A DNA stretch of 64,000 nt, taken from the NCBI RefSeq assembly GCF_040687965.1, contig NZ_CP156084.1, positions 1,068,501 through 1,132,500 on the forward strand, given 5' to 3'. This stretch comes from Methylocystis echinoides (GTDB taxonomy: Bacteria; Pseudomonadota; Alphaproteobacteria; Rhizobiales; Beijerinckiaceae). Positions 9,541 through 20,000 of the stretch are shown here, piece after piece (the first letter of the stretch is position 1; each line of letters opens with the position of its first letter). The notes under the pieces are model-generated. The model was not told where the DNA came from and did not search any database. It saw only the letters and a program-made list of their open reading frames with translations. Position numbers and translations under genes: made by a program.

Positions 9541-12500
9541 ACGTCTCCGAACCCTTCATCCGCCGGCCGGTCGGGACCACCTTGCTCGCCGCCGCGCTGT
9601 TTCTGATCGGCGCCGTCGCTTATTTCTTTCTGCCGGTTGCGAGCCTTCCGGCCGTGGACTTCCCCGCGATCGGCATCGGCGCCTCGCGCCCCGGCGCCGA
9701 CCCCGAAACCATGGCGGCCTCGGTCGCCGCGCCGCTCGAGCGGCGTCTTTCCGGCATCTCCGGGCTGAACGAATTGACCTCGACCAGTTCGCTCGGCTCG
9801 ACGCAGATCATCGCCCAGTTCGACATCGACAAGGACATCGACGCCGCGGCGCGCGACGTGCAGGCGGCGATCAACGCCTCGCTCGTCGATCTGCCGAGCG
9901 ACCTGCCGACGGCGCCGACCTTTCGCAAGGCCAGCCAGTCGACCATGCCAGTGCTGGTGCTGGCGCTCACCTCCGACACGCTGCCGACGAGCGTCGTTTT
10001 CGACGCGACGGACTCGGTTATCGCTCAGCGCATTTCGCAGGTGCCGGGCGTCGCCGAAGCGCGCATCGCCGGCGCCGAACAGCCGGCGATCCGCGTGCAG
10101 GTCGATTCGGCGCGGCTCGCGGCGATGAATCTCGGGGTCAATGAAGTGGCGCGGGCGCTTTTCGCCGCGAATGCGCATTCCGCCGTCGGCGCGCTGGCGG
10201 GAACCACGCAAGAGATCACGCTCGGCACGACCGACCAGCTTTCGACTCCGCAGGATTATCGCAACATCGTCGTCGCCTCGCGGGGCGGCGCGGTTGTGAA
10301 GCTCGGCGACGTCGCGTCGGTCGAACGCGGCGTGCGCAACCGCATGTCGGCGGGGTGGTACAATGGCAAGCCGGCCGTGCTCGTCATCGTCACCAAACAG
10401 CCCAACGCCAACGTCATCGAGACCGTCGATCACATCAAGGCTCTGCTGCCGCAGCTTCAGGAATGGGTGCCCTCGGGCATCAAGATCAATGTGCTCGCGG
10501 ACCGCACCCAGACGATCCGCGCCAGCATTCACGACATCCAGTTCACGCTCGCCATTTCCGTGGCGCTGGTGATGATGGTGGTGTTCGTCTTCCTGCGCCG
10601 CGCGACGCCGGTCATTGCGGCGGGGATCACCGTGCCGCTGTCGCTCGTTGGCACCTGCGCGGCCATGTGGCTCGCGGGCTTCTCGATCGACAATCTGTCG
10701 CTCATGGCGCTCACCATTGCGGTGGGCTTCGTCGTCGACGACGCCATCGTCATGATCGAGAACATCGAGAGCAATCGGGAAAAAGGCCTGAGCCGGTTGG
10801 AGGCGGCGCTCATCGGCGCGAAACAGATCGGCTTTACCGTGGTGTCGATCAGCCTGTCGCTGGTCGCCGTCTTCATCCCGCTCCTGTTCATGGAAGGCGT
10901 GATGGGGCGTCTCCTGCGGGAATTCTCCGTGACGCTCGCTTTCACCATCGTCATCTCGACGGTGGTGTCGCTGACCGTGACGCCGATGGTCTGCGCCTGG
11001 CTGCCGGCGCGAGAGAAAAAGCATCAGACCCGCTTCGATCGGTGGATCGAGGGGGGGCTCGATCGGATCGTCGAGTTCTACTCGCGCACGCTGCGGCCCG
11101 TGGTCGACCATCCCTGGATTACGCTCGTCGTCATTCTCGTCACAGTGCTGTGGACCGTGCAGCTCTACCGCACCATTCCGAAGGGCAACCTGCCGCAAGA
11201 CGACATCGGACTCATCAACGGCACGACGGAGGCTTCGCCGGACGTTTCCTTCGAAGAAATGTCGCGGCTGCAACGGCGGGCGACCGAAGTCCTGCTCGCG
11301 GACCCGGACGTCTCCGACGTCGGCTCCTTCATCGGCGCCGGTCCGCTCACGGCCTCGGGAAATCAGGGTCGTGTCTTCGTCTCGCTGAAGCCGGTCGGCG
11401 TGCGCAAAGCGTCGAGCCGGGAGGTCATCAACCGCCTGCGCCGGGAATTCGCCAAGATCGAGGGCTTGAGCGTCTACATGGTGCCCTCGCAGGACTTGCG
11501 CAGCGGCGGGCGCGTGAGCAAATCGCAATATCAGTTCACCCTCTCCGACGCCTCGCTCGAAGAGCTGGAGGAATGGCGCCAGAAAGTGCTGGCGCGCATG
11601 AAACAACTCCCCGAACTCGTCGACGTGACGTCCGACAAGGAGCAGGGCGGACTTCGCGCCTCGGTCGTTATCGATCGTAACGCGGCCTCGCGCATGAACG
11701 TGCCGATCGCGGCGATCAACGCTGCGCTCAACAGCGCCTTCGGCCAGCGCCAAGACACGATCATCTACACGCAGCGCAACCAGTATCGGGTCGTGTTCGA
11801 GACGCCGCCGTCGCGCCAGCGCGACATCCGCGATCTCGCCGGCGTCTATGTGTCGAGCTCGACCGGCGTGCAAATTCCGCTGACCTCGCTCGCGCGCATC
11901 GAGCGCGGGGCCATGCCGCTCGTCGTCAACCATCAGGGCGTGTTGCCGGCGGTGACCCTTTCCTACAATGTCGCGCCGGGTTCATCGCTCGACGCCGCGA
12001 CCGCCGCCATCGAAGCGATGATCCAGGAGCTCAATCCGCCGAGCAGCCTGCACGCGGGCTTTGCGGGCGACGCCGCCGACTTCCGCAAGATCGCGCGCGG
12101 CATGGCGACGCTCATCCTCGCCGCCCTGCTCGCCGTCTACATCATCCTCGGCATTCTCTACGAAAGTCTCGTGCATCCCATCACCATCATTTCGACGCTT
12201 CCTTCCGCAGGGCTCGGCGCGCTGTTGTCGCTCGAGTTGTTCGGCGTGGAATTCACGGTGATCGCCTTCATCGGCATTCTGCTGCTGATCGGCATTGTGA
12301 AAAAGAACGGCATCATGCTCGTCGACTTCGCGCTCTCCGCGGAGCGCGAGCGCGGGCTTTCAATTCACGACGCGGCGCTGGAGGCGGCGAAGGAGCGCTT
12401 CCGGCCGATCCTCATGACGACCCTCGCGGCGATGTTCGGCGCCCTGCCGCTCGCTTTTGCATCGGGAATCGGCGCGGAACTCCGCCGCCCGCTCGGCATC

Positions 12501-12635
12501 ACCATTATCGGCGGCCTGCTGCTCAGCCAAATTCTGACGCTCTACACGACGCCGGTCATCTATCTGCTGATGAGCAAATTGCGCCGCGCCCCCAAGCCGG
12601 AAGCGGGCGCGCAGGAAGGCGCGGCGACCGCCTGA
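9537..12635 (+). CDS. RND multidrug efflux permease, MdtC-like
   Basis: Second RND pump subunit of the operon, 1032 residues. It is clearly related to its upstream neighbour but distinct, as MdtC is to MdtB. The segment-4 aspartate pair is intact at residues 401-402 (FVVDDAIVMIENIE), so the subunit should be able to conduct protons. GTG start chosen because it gives the 4-base GTGA overlap with the MdtB-like gene and places the family N-terminus (FIRRPVGTTLL) correctly. Ends the efflux operon; the next gene, 30 bases on, is on the opposite strand. Drug specificity is not visible from sequence. Confidence 0.93.
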   Translation: MNVSEPFIRRPVGTTLLAAALFLIGAVAYFFLPVASLPAVDFPAIGIGASRPGADPETMAASVAAPLERRLSGISGLNELTSTSSLGSTQIIAQFDIDKDIDAAARDVQAAINASLVDLPSDLPTAPTFRKASQSTMPVLVLALTSDTLPTSVVFDATDSVIAQRISQVPGVAEARIAGAEQPAIRVQVDSARLAAMNLGVNEVARALFAANAHSAVGALAGTTQEITLGTTDQLSTPQDYRNIVVASRGGAVVKLGDVASVERGVRNRMSAGWYNGKPAVLVIVTKQPNANVIETVDHIKALLPQLQEWVPSGIKINVLADRTQTIRASIHDIQFTLAISVALVMMVVFVFLRRATPVIAAGITVPLSLVGTCAAMWLAGFSIDNLSLMALTIAVGFVVDDAIVMIENIESNREKGLSRLEAALIGAKQIGFTVVSISLSLVAVFIPLLFMEGVMGRLLREFSVTLAFTIVISTVVSLTVTPMVCAWLPAREKKHQTRFDRWIEGGLDRIVEFYSRTLRPVVDHPWITLVVILVTVLWTVQLYRTIPKGNLPQDDIGLINGTTEASPDVSFEEMSRLQRRATEVLLADPDVSDVGSFIGAGPLTASGNQGRVFVSLKPVGVRKASSREVINRLRREFAKIEGLSVYMVPSQDLRSGGRVSKSQYQFTLSDASLEELEEWRQKVLARMKQLPELVDVTSDKEQGGLRASVVIDRNAASRMNVPIAAINAALNSAFGQRQDTIIYTQRNQYRVVFETPPSRQRDIRDLAGVYVSSSTGVQIPLTSLARIERGAMPLVVNHQGVLPAVTLSYNVAPGSSLDAATAAIEAMIQELNPPSSLHAGFAGDAADFRKIARGMATLILAALLAVYIILGILYESLVHPITIISTLPSAGLGALLSLELFGVEFTVIAFIGILLLIGIVKKNGIMLVDFALSAERERGLSIHDAALEAAKERFRPILMTTLAAMFGALPLAFASGIGAELRRPLGITIIGGLLLSQILTLYTTPVIYLLMSKLRRAPKPEAGAQEGAATA

Positions 12636-12665
12636 AGCCGCCGCCCGCTCCGCTTCAAACGACGC

Positions 12666-12959
12666 CTAATGCGCTTCGGCGTCGGGATGTTCGAAGAAGA
12701 AGCGCAACACCTGCGCCTTGCCGCAATCCTCGATCGGCACGTGCCAGAACTTCGAATCCATGAAGGGGAAGCGCTCCATCGGCAGATGGATCTCGGTGAG
12801 CCGCGCGTGATTGTCGAAGCCGCGCAGCATGGCGCTTTCGAGAAGCTTCAACAGCTTCTCCTCACAGTCCGGCACCTCGGTGACGGTCAACACAGTATTA
12901 TTCTGAATCGGAAGAGCTTTGTCGAAATATTGATCGATTATCGCCGGCGCCATGGTCAT
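12666..12959 (-). CDS. Small protein of unknown function
   Basis: I do not recognise this 97-residue protein. It is soluble, with no signal peptide or membrane segment, and contains an aromatic-rich stretch (MERFPFMDSKFWHVPIEDC) and an acidic C-terminus ending HPDAEAH. Two starts are possible: the ATG at 12959, with GGAG four bases upstream, or a GTG at 13058 that adds 33 residues (NAILSVAKNVV...) but has no clear ribosome-binding site. I prefer the ATG. Base composition is less GC-rich than neighbours. It lies downstream of bluB on the same strand and converges with the efflux operon. The open frame on the opposite strand over the same bases looks like a shadow. Confidence 0.6.
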   Translation of the reverse strand: MTMAPAIIDQYFDKALPIQNNTVLTVTEVPDCEEKLLKLLESAMLRGFDNHARLTEIHLPMERFPFMDSKFWHVPIEDCGKAQVLRFFFEHPDAEAH

Positions 12960-13098
12960 GCGTCTCCGCAGCTCCTCGAGATGGAGCGTCGCGATGATTC
13001 CTCGATTGCCAACACGATCGCAAACGACATTTTTTGCGACGCTTAAGATGGCGTTCACAACAGAGGAATTGCTCGCCGGTTACTATTTGGTAAAGGAA

Positions 13099-13836
13099 TT
13101 AAGGCAGCTTTGTGGAGGGGCAAGAGCGTCCCCAGCGGTCTTCGAAGACCAGGGTCTCCAGCGGCAGACGCGACGCCCAGCGCTTCACCTCCAGTTCAGG
13201 TTTGACGTAAGCGCGCTCCACGAAGCCGACGCAGAGATAGGCGACGACGGCGATCTCCTGCGGAATGCCGAGAATGTCGCGCATGTCGCTCTCGCGCATG
13301 ATGCTGACCCAGCCGACGCCGACGCCCTCGACGCGAGCGGCGAGCCACAGATTCTGCACGGCGCAGGCGGTGCTCAACAGATCGGTGTTCGGCTGCTGGG
13401 TGCGGCCGAGCCCCGTGGACCCGTGACGGCTGCGGTCGCAGGTGACGCAAATATTGACGGGGGCCTTGAGAATGCCTTCGAGTTTGAGATTGCGATAGTG
13501 CGCGCGCCGCGCCGGATCGAGGATTTGCTCTTCGGCCGCCGCGCCGCGCCGGAAAACTTCATGCACCGCCCCGCGAACGGCGCGGTCGCGAATGATGATG
13601 AAATTCCAGGGCTGCATGAAGCCGACCGAAGGCGCATGATGGGCGGCGTCGAGAATCCGCATGAGAACGGCCTGCGGGACGTCGTCGCTCAAGAACTCGT
13701 CGCGCACGTCGCGGCGCGTGTAGATCGCGCGATAGACGGCGGCGCGCTCCGCCGCGTTGAAGGGCGTCGTGGGGCCGATCGCTTCCGCCGCCTCGTCCGC
13801 GGCTAATGGCCGCGGGAGCGGTTTTTCCCCAACCAT
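13099..13836 (-). CDS. bluB: 5,6-dimethylbenzimidazole synthase BluB
   Basis: Flavin-destroying nitroreductase-family enzyme that converts reduced FMN with O2 into 5,6-dimethylbenzimidazole, the lower ligand of cobalamin. The 245-residue protein shows the BluB signatures YTRRDVRDEF near the N-terminus, HHAPSVGFMQPWNFI (FMN contact region) and the Arg/Gly-rich VGVGWVSIMRESD stretch. The gene follows cobC with a one-base TAATG overlap, so it is the last member of the cobalamin block (cobK-cobQ-cobC-bluB). Together these genes indicate aerobic, de novo or late-stage B12 synthesis. Confidence 0.93.
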   Translation of the reverse strand: MVGEKPLPRPLAADEAAEAIGPTTPFNAAERAAVYRAIYTRRDVRDEFLSDDVPQAVLMRILDAAHHAPSVGFMQPWNFIIIRDRAVRGAVHEVFRRGAAAEEQILDPARRAHYRNLKLEGILKAPVNICVTCDRSRHGSTGLGRTQQPNTDLLSTACAVQNLWLAARVEGVGVGWVSIMRESDMRDILGIPQEIAVVAYLCVGFVERAYVKPELEVKRWASRLPLETLVFEDRWGRSCPSTKLP

Positions 13837-14849
13837 TACTCAATCTCCAGCGCGTCGGAGAGGCGCCGCCAGGCGATCTCGTCGGGCGGGAGGCCAAATC
13901 GCAACCAGTCGGGCCGCTCCGGAAAGGACCGTGCGAGAACGCCCTTCTCGCAAAGCCGCGTAAACCAGTCGCCGGCCCGTTCATGGCGGTAGAGGCGAAA
14001 CAGCGAGACCCCGCCCAAAAGCTCGAAGCCGGCGCGCGCCAGCGTCGCGTCGAGACGGGCGGCGTCGGCGCCGCAAGCCGCGGCCGCCCTCCGCCGCCAG
14101 TCGAGATCGGCGAGCGCCGTTGCGCCGATCGCCAGCGCCGGTCCCGAAACGGCCCAGGGCCCGACGCCGGCGCTGAGCGCCGCGGCGCGGGGAGGCGCGC
14201 AGATGGCGAAGCCGAGCCGGACGCCCGCCAGCCCATAGGCTTTGCCGAACGACCGCAGCACGACGACGCCGTCTTGCGCCGCAAGCGAGACGGCGCTCTG
14301 CTCCGGAAAGAAATCCATGAAGGATTCGTCGAGGACGAGCAGGCCGCCCTTTCGCGTCATCTCCTGGGCCAGCGGCGCGATGTGCGGCGGCGTCAGCACC
14401 CGGCCGTCTGGATTGTTCGGATTGACGATCACGGCGGCGTCGAAAACGGCGAGATCCTCCAAGCGCGAGACTGTGGAGACATCCGCCCCGGCGGCGGACC
14501 AGCGGGCGCCATGCTCCGCATAGGCAAAGCCCAGAACGCCGACGCGGCGCGCCGGGAAGACGCGCGGCAGCAGCTGGATGAAGGCCTGGGCGCCGGCGCC
14601 GGCGACGATCGCCGCCCGGTCCGGCGCGCCATAGGCGGCGCGGGCGGCGGCGAGGAGCGCCGCGACGGCGTCGTCATCGGGCAAACGCGCAAAGACGGCG
14701 GGCGCGAGCGGCGGCGGCGGATAGGGACGCGGACTGATCCCCGTCGACAGATCGACCCAGGGTTGGGGCGCGTGGGGATAGCGTTGGCGCGCGGCGTCGA
14801 GCCGGCCGCCATGCGCGAGGGGCGCCGCCGCGGGACGATGCGCCGTCAT
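13836..14849 (-). CDS. cobC: Threonine-phosphate decarboxylase CobC (aminotransferase fold)
   Basis: Class-I/II PLP enzyme of cobalamin synthesis that makes the (R)-1-amino-2-propanol phosphate linker (CobC in aerobic nomenclature, CobD in Salmonella). 337 residues; the Schiff-base lysine is K203 in [15 protein letters not shown], and PNNPDGR at 144-150 is the aminotransferase substrate/PLP region. The start at 14849 was chosen because it gives an ATGA overlap with cobQ; the longer upstream frame is Arg-rich junk. Usually cobC sits with cobD (cobinamide synthase CbiB), which is not in this window. Confidence 0.92.
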   Translation of the reverse strand: MTAHRPAAAPLAHGGRLDAARQRYPHAPQPWVDLSTGISPRPYPPPPLAPAVFARLPDDDAVAALLAAARAAYGAPDRAAIVAGAGAQAFIQLLPRVFPARRVGVLGFAYAEHGARWSAAGADVSTVSRLEDLAVFDAAVIVNPNNPDGRVLTPPHIAPLAQEMTRKGGLLVLDESFMDFFPEQSAVSLAAQDGVVVLRSFGKAYGLAGVRLGFAICAPPRAAALSAGVGPWAVSGPALAIGATALADLDWRRRAAAACGADAARLDATLARAGFELLGGVSLFRLYRHERAGDWFTRLCEKGVLARSFPERPDWLRFGLPPDEIAWRRLSDALEIE

Positions 14850-16303
14850 CGGGCGATCTCCAGCAGCGCGTCGAGATCGAGGTGACTTTCGCAATGCGCG
14901 GCGAGCGCGTCGAGCGTCTCCTCGATCGACTGCTCGAAGCGCAACGGCGACGCCTCGGCGCCGATCCCTGCAAGAAACGCCGCGCGCAACGCATCGTCGG
15001 CAAAAAGCCCGTGCACATAAGCGCCCATGACGAGGCCGTCGCCCGAGATGGCGCCGTCGAGCCGGCTGTCGTCGAAGCGCAGCAAAGGCCGCGCGCAAGC
15101 CGCGCCCCGCGTCGCGCCGACATGCATCTCATAGCCATGAAACGGCGCATCGAAGGCGAGCGCGCGCCCCCTGACCTCCACCAGCGTTTTAGTCTCCGTC
15201 AGCGTCGTCTCAATGTCGAGTAGGCCGAGGCCATTCGCGTCGCCGGCGTCGCCTTCCACGCCCAATGGATCGCGGAGCGCGCGGCCGAGCATCTGGTAGC
15301 CGCCGCATATGCCGAAGACACGCCCGCCGCGCCGCACATGGGCGAGAAGGTCGATGTCCCAGCCATTGGCGCGAAATGCGGCAAGGTCGGCGATCGTCGC
15401 CTTGGAGCCGGGCAGAATTACGAGGCGGGCCTCGGCGGGAAGGGGCTCGCCCGGCGCGATGAATCGCAGATCGACGCCGCGCTCGGCCTTCAGAGGATCG
15501 AGATCATCGAAATTGGCGATATGCGGCAGCAGCGGAACCGCGATGACGACGCCGCGCTTTTCATTGGCGCGCCGCCCGCGCAGGCTGAAAGCGTCCTCCG
15601 CCGGCAGACGGTCGGCGGCCTCGAAAAACGGTAGAAGGCCGAGGGCGCGCCAGCCGGTGCGCCGCGCGACGTAATGCATGCCGTCCGAGAACAGCGCGGC
15701 GTCGCCGCGGAACTTGTTGACGATGAAGCCCTCGATCAGGGCCGCGTCGTCTGCGTCGAGCACCGCCTGGCAGCCGACGAGCTGGGCGATGACGCCGCCG
15801 CGGTCGATATCGCCGACGAGCACGACCGGCGCGTCGACGGCGCGGGCGAAGCCCATATTGGCGATGTCGTTGGCGCGCAGATTGATCTCCGCCGCACTGC
15901 CTGCGCCCTCGATAAGGACGAGATCAGCCGTCGCGGCGAGCCTTGCAAAACTCTCCGTGACGGCGGGCATCAATCGCGGCTTCCAGCTCTGGTAGTCGCG
16001 CGCCGTCGCCTGGCCGGCGACGCGGCCGCGCACCACCACTTGCGAGCCATTGGCGCCCTGCGGCTTGAGCAGGACCGGGTTCATATCCACGCTCGGGGCC
16101 AGTCGCGCCGCGCGCGCCTGCAAGGCCTGGGCGCGGCCGATCTCGCCGCCGTCGGCCGTGACGGCGGCGTTGTTCGACATGTTCTGCGGCTTGAACGGCG
16201 CGACCTTGAGCCCGCGACGCACGAAGGCGCGCGCGAGCCCGGCGACGACGAGCGACTTGCCAACGTCCGACCCCGTGCCCTGGATCATCAGCTTGCGGCT
16301 CAT
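14846..16303 (-). CDS. cobQ: Cobyric acid synthase CobQ
   Basis: Glutamine-dependent amidase that adds four amide groups to adenosyl-cobyrinate a,c-diamide. 485 residues, normal for the family. The N-terminal dethiobiotin-synthetase-like domain carries the ATP loop GTGSDVGKS (9-17). The C-terminal class-I-like glutaminase domain has its nucleophile at C333 ([10 protein letters not shown]) and the histidine in YVHGLF. ATGA overlaps at both ends, with cobK upstream and cobC downstream, indicate translational coupling. Confidence 0.96.
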   Translation of the reverse strand: MSRKLMIQGTGSDVGKSLVVAGLARAFVRRGLKVAPFKPQNMSNNAAVTADGGEIGRAQALQARAARLAPSVDMNPVLLKPQGANGSQVVVRGRVAGQATARDYQSWKPRLMPAVTESFARLAATADLVLIEGAGSAAEINLRANDIANMGFARAVDAPVVLVGDIDRGGVIAQLVGCQAVLDADDAALIEGFIVNKFRGDAALFSDGMHYVARRTGWRALGLLPFFEAADRLPAEDAFSLRGRRANEKRGVVIAVPLLPHIANFDDLDPLKAERGVDLRFIAPGEPLPAEARLVILPGSKATIADLAAFRANGWDIDLLAHVRRGGRVFGICGGYQMLGRALRDPLGVEGDAGDANGLGLLDIETTLTETKTLVEVRGRALAFDAPFHGYEMHVGATRGAACARPLLRFDDSRLDGAISGDGLVMGAYVHGLFADDALRAAFLAGIGAEASPLRFEQSIEETLDALAAHCESHLDLDALLEIAR

Positions 16304-17070
16304 GACGCCAGAAAGGCCAGCACGGCCTCGACGTCATGCGCCACGGGAACGTCCGTTCGGGCCGGCGGCGCGATCATCACGACCGGCAGGCCCAGCGCCC
16401 GCGCCGCCTCGATCTTGGCGTAAGTGAGGGCGCCGCCGCTGTTCTTGGTCACGACAATGTCGATGCGCTTTTCGCGCATGAGCGCGATTTCCGCCTCGCG
16501 CGCAAAGGGTCCGCGAGCGGAAATCAGCTCGCAGCTTCGCGGCAGCTCTGCGGGGTCGGGTCGTTCAATCACGCGCAGCACATAATCATGCTGCGGGGCG
16601 TCGCGAAAGTCCGCGACGCCCTGCCGCCCGATTGTCAGAAACACCCGGCGCGGCGTTTCTCCCAGCGCCGCGGCTGCGCTTTTATTGTCCGCAACCTCGA
16701 TCCAGCGGTCGCCTGGCTCGGGCGCCCACGGCGCGCGCACATAGGCGATGAACGGGACGCCGAGCGCCGCGCAGGCCGCGCCGGCGTTCGCCGAGATCTG
16801 CGCGGCGAAAGGGTGGGTGGCGTCGATCACATGCGTGAAGCGCTCCTCGGTAAGATAGCGCTTCAGCCCCTCGACGCCGCCGAAGCCGCCGACGCGTGTC
16901 GGCAGCGCCTGGGCGAGCGGCGCGCTGGTGCGGCCGGCGAGAGAAACGACGCCGTCATAGCGAAGCGCGGCCAGACGCGCGGCAAGGGCGCGGCCCTCGC
17001 TCGTGCCGCCGAGGAGCAGAATCCGGCGGGCGGCCCCCCGCCCGGCCTCGCCGTCCCCTTCATTGCACAA
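16300..17070 (-). CDS. cobK: Precorrin-6A reductase CobK
   Basis: NAD(P)H-dependent reductase of the corrin ring in B12 synthesis. About 256 residues. It begins with a nucleotide-binding motif ([14 protein letters not shown]) and contains [15 protein letters not shown] and the C-terminal VVTKNSGG segment, all family hallmarks. No ATG or GTG lies in frame close to the start of homology. The TTG at 17070, with GAGG nine bases upstream, is the best start and leaves only 11 bases after the stop of the indolepyruvate oxidoreductase gene. Overlaps cobQ by ATGA. Confidence 0.88.
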   Translation of the reverse strand: MCNEGDGEAGRGAARRILLLGGTSEGRALAARLAALRYDGVVSLAGRTSAPLAQALPTRVGGFGGVEGLKRYLTEERFTHVIDATHPFAAQISANAGAACAALGVPFIAYVRAPWAPEPGDRWIEVADNKSAAAALGETPRRVFLTIGRQGVADFRDAPQHDYVLRVIERPDPAELPRSCELISARGPFAREAEIALMREKRIDIVVTKNSGGALTYAKIEAARALGLPVVMIAPPARTDVPVAHDVEAVLAFLAS

Positions 17071-17081
17071 AGATCCGCGCC

Positions 17082-20000
17082 TCACTCTGCGGCGAGCTTT
17101 ACCGCCGCCGGGCTGCGAAAGTCCGCGAGGAGTCGCGCCCGCTCGGCCTCGGCCGCCGCAATATGCCGCCCCTTGATATGGCCGAAGCCGCGTATCTTCT
17201 CGGGCAGCTTCGCCAGCGCCACGGCGGCGGCGTGATTTTCGGGCGTCAGCGCGGCGAGGATCTCGTCGATCAGCGCCTCGTAGTCGGCGAGCAGTTTGCG
17301 CTCGACGATGCGGTCGTTGTTGAAGCGGGTGACGTCGAACCAGCGGCCCCGCATCCATTTGAGTTTCGCGAGCGCCTTCATCACCGTGAACATATACGGG
17401 CCGAAGGTGATCTTGCGCGAGCCGCCGAAGTCGGTCTTGCGCTGCAGGAAGGGGATCGGCGGCGCGAGGTGCAATTCGAGCCTGAGATCGCCCTCGAAGG
17501 TCTCGGCGAGCTGGCGCTGGAACGCTTCGCTCGTATAAAGCCGCGAGACTTCGAACTCGTCCTTGAAGGCCATCAGCTTGAAGAGATAGCGGGCGACCGC
17601 CTCGGTCAGTTCGGTCGAGCCCGGCGCGCGCGCCTTCTCGACTTTCGCGATCGCCTCGACGCGGGCGCGATAATGCGCGCTGTAGGCCTGGTTCTGATAG
17701 TCGACGAGAAAAGCGGCGCGGCGCTCGATGACTTCTTCGAGCGTCTTCGAGCGTTGCCTGGCTTCGGTCGGACGGCGCAGCGACTGCACGACCGCCTCGA
17801 CGCTCTTCATGTCATGCGCGGCGCGGCGGCCCCAGAGGAAGGCCGAGTGATTCATCGGCACGGATTCGCCGTTGAGTTCGATGGCGCGCAGGATCGCCGC
17901 TTCGGAGAGCGGCAGATAGCCCTTCTGCCAGGCGTAGCCGAGAATGAAAATATTGGCGGCGATGGAGTCGCCGAGCAGCGCCTGGGCGAGCGCGGTGGTG
18001 TCAATGAAGATCGACTCCGGCCCGCCGGCGCGGCGGATCGCCTGCTTGATCTCCTCTGATGGCAGCACGAAATCGGGATTGCGCTCGATGTCGCCGGGGA
18101 ACACCTCGGCGCTGTTGACGAGCACCGCCGTCTTGCCCTGCTCGACCGCTGCGAGCACCTGCTTGGCCCCGGCGACGACGAGATCGCAACCGAGCAGAAG
18201 ATTGGCTTCGCCCGCCGCGATGCGGATCGCGTGAACGTCGGCGGGCGTGCGGCCGATCTTTACGTGGCAATAGACGGCCCCGCCCTTTTGCGCGAGGCCG
18301 GCCATGTCGATGACGCCGACGCCCTTGCCCTCGAGATGCGCGGCCATGCCGAGAATGGCCGAGACAGTAACGACGCCCGTGCCGCCGAGGCCTGCGATCA
18401 GAACGCCGAAAGGCGTCGCGCCGAGCTCGGCGAGCTTCGGCTCCGGCAGCGCGGGCTGGCCGTGTGTGTCCGCCTTCGTCGGCAGCGGCGCCTTTTTCAT
18501 GCTTCCGCCGCGCACCGTCACGAAGCTCGGGCAAAAGCCTTCGAGGCAGGAGAAATCCTTGTTGCAGGCGGACTGATCGATGCGTCGCTTGCGGCCGAAT
18601 TCGGTCTCGACCGGCTGCACCGCGACGCAGTTCGACGCCGTGCCGCAATCGCCGCAGCCCTCGCAGACGAGCTCGTTGATGATGACGCGCGCGTCGGGGT
18701 CGGGCATCAGGCCGCGCTTGCGCAGACGACGCTTCTCGGTCGCGCAGGTCTGGTCGTAGATGAGGACGGTGACGCCCTCCGTCTGCGACAGCTCGCGCTG
18801 CACCTCGTTGATGACGTTGCGGTGATGGAGGGTGAGGCCCGGCGGCCAGGCGATCGTCGGCGGATATTTGCCGGGCTCGTCCGAGACGAGCGCGATCTTC
18901 TTCACCCCCTCGGCGGCGACCTGATGCACGATCGCTTCGACGGTGAGGCCGCCCTCGTGCTTTTGGCCGCCGGTCATGGCGACGACGCCATTGTAGAGAA
19001 TCTTGAAGGTGATGTTGGTCCCGGCCGCCACGGCGAAGCGGATGGCGAGCGAGCCAGAATGATTATAGGTGCCGTCGCCGAGGTTTTGGAACATGTGGCG
19101 GCGCGTCGAGAACGGCGCTTCGCCGATCCAATTCGCGCCCTCGCCGCCCATATGGGTGTAGCCCTCGGTCGAGCGGCCCATCCATTGCGCCATATAATGA
19201 CAGCCGATGCCCGTATAGGCGCGCGCCCCCTCGGGCACGTGGGTCGAGGTCGAATGCGGGCAGCCGGCGCAGAAATGCGGCACGCGCACGGTGACGTCGG
19301 TCATCGTCTTGCGCCGGTCCTGCAGCCGTTCGAGACGGCGCACGCGCGCTTCGAGCTCTTCCGACGCGTGATACTTCAGGAGACGACGGCCGATGGCGAT
19401 CGCCACGTCATTGGCGTCGAGCGCGCCTTTGACAGGGAACAGCCAGTCGCCGCGCTCGTCCTTCTTGCCGATGCAGACCGGCTGATGCGGCGTGCCGTAG
19501 AGCGTCTCGCGCAGCTGCACTTCAATGAGCGAACGCTTTTCCTCGACCACCATGATGAGATCGAGGCCGCGCGCGAAGTCGATGACCCCTTTGGGCTCGA
19601 GCGGCCAGGGCGCGGCGATCTTATAAAGTCGCAGGCCGAGATCATTTGCCTTGATTTCGTCAATCCCGAGATCGTCGAGCGCCTGACGCACGTCGAGATA
19701 GGACTTGCCGACGGTGATGACGCCGATTTTGGGGGTGGCGCCGCCGGAGGCGATGATGCGGTTCAAGCGATTGGCGCGGATGAAAGCGAGCATGGCGTCG
19801 CGCTTGCTCTCCTGCAATCGCTCTTCCTGCGCGAGCACCGGGTCGCTCGGGCGAATATTGAGCCCGCCCGCCGGCAAGACGAAATCGAAAGGGATAATCG
19901 GCCGCACGCGGTCGAGCGCGCCGTCGATCGAGGCGGTCGACTCGACCGTGTCTTTCAAGAGTTTCAGGCCGACCCACACGCCGGCGAAACGCGACAGGGC

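Noticed and set aside
9447-11933. 828-codon open frame opposite the MdtC-like permease
   Set aside because: Shadow; His/Asp/Arg-rich and without any membrane or domain pattern.
12669-13046. 125-codon plus-strand frame over the small unknown gene
   Set aside because: Opposite frame to a more protein-like sequence, with no ribosome-binding site and atypical composition; the minus-strand reading is preferred.
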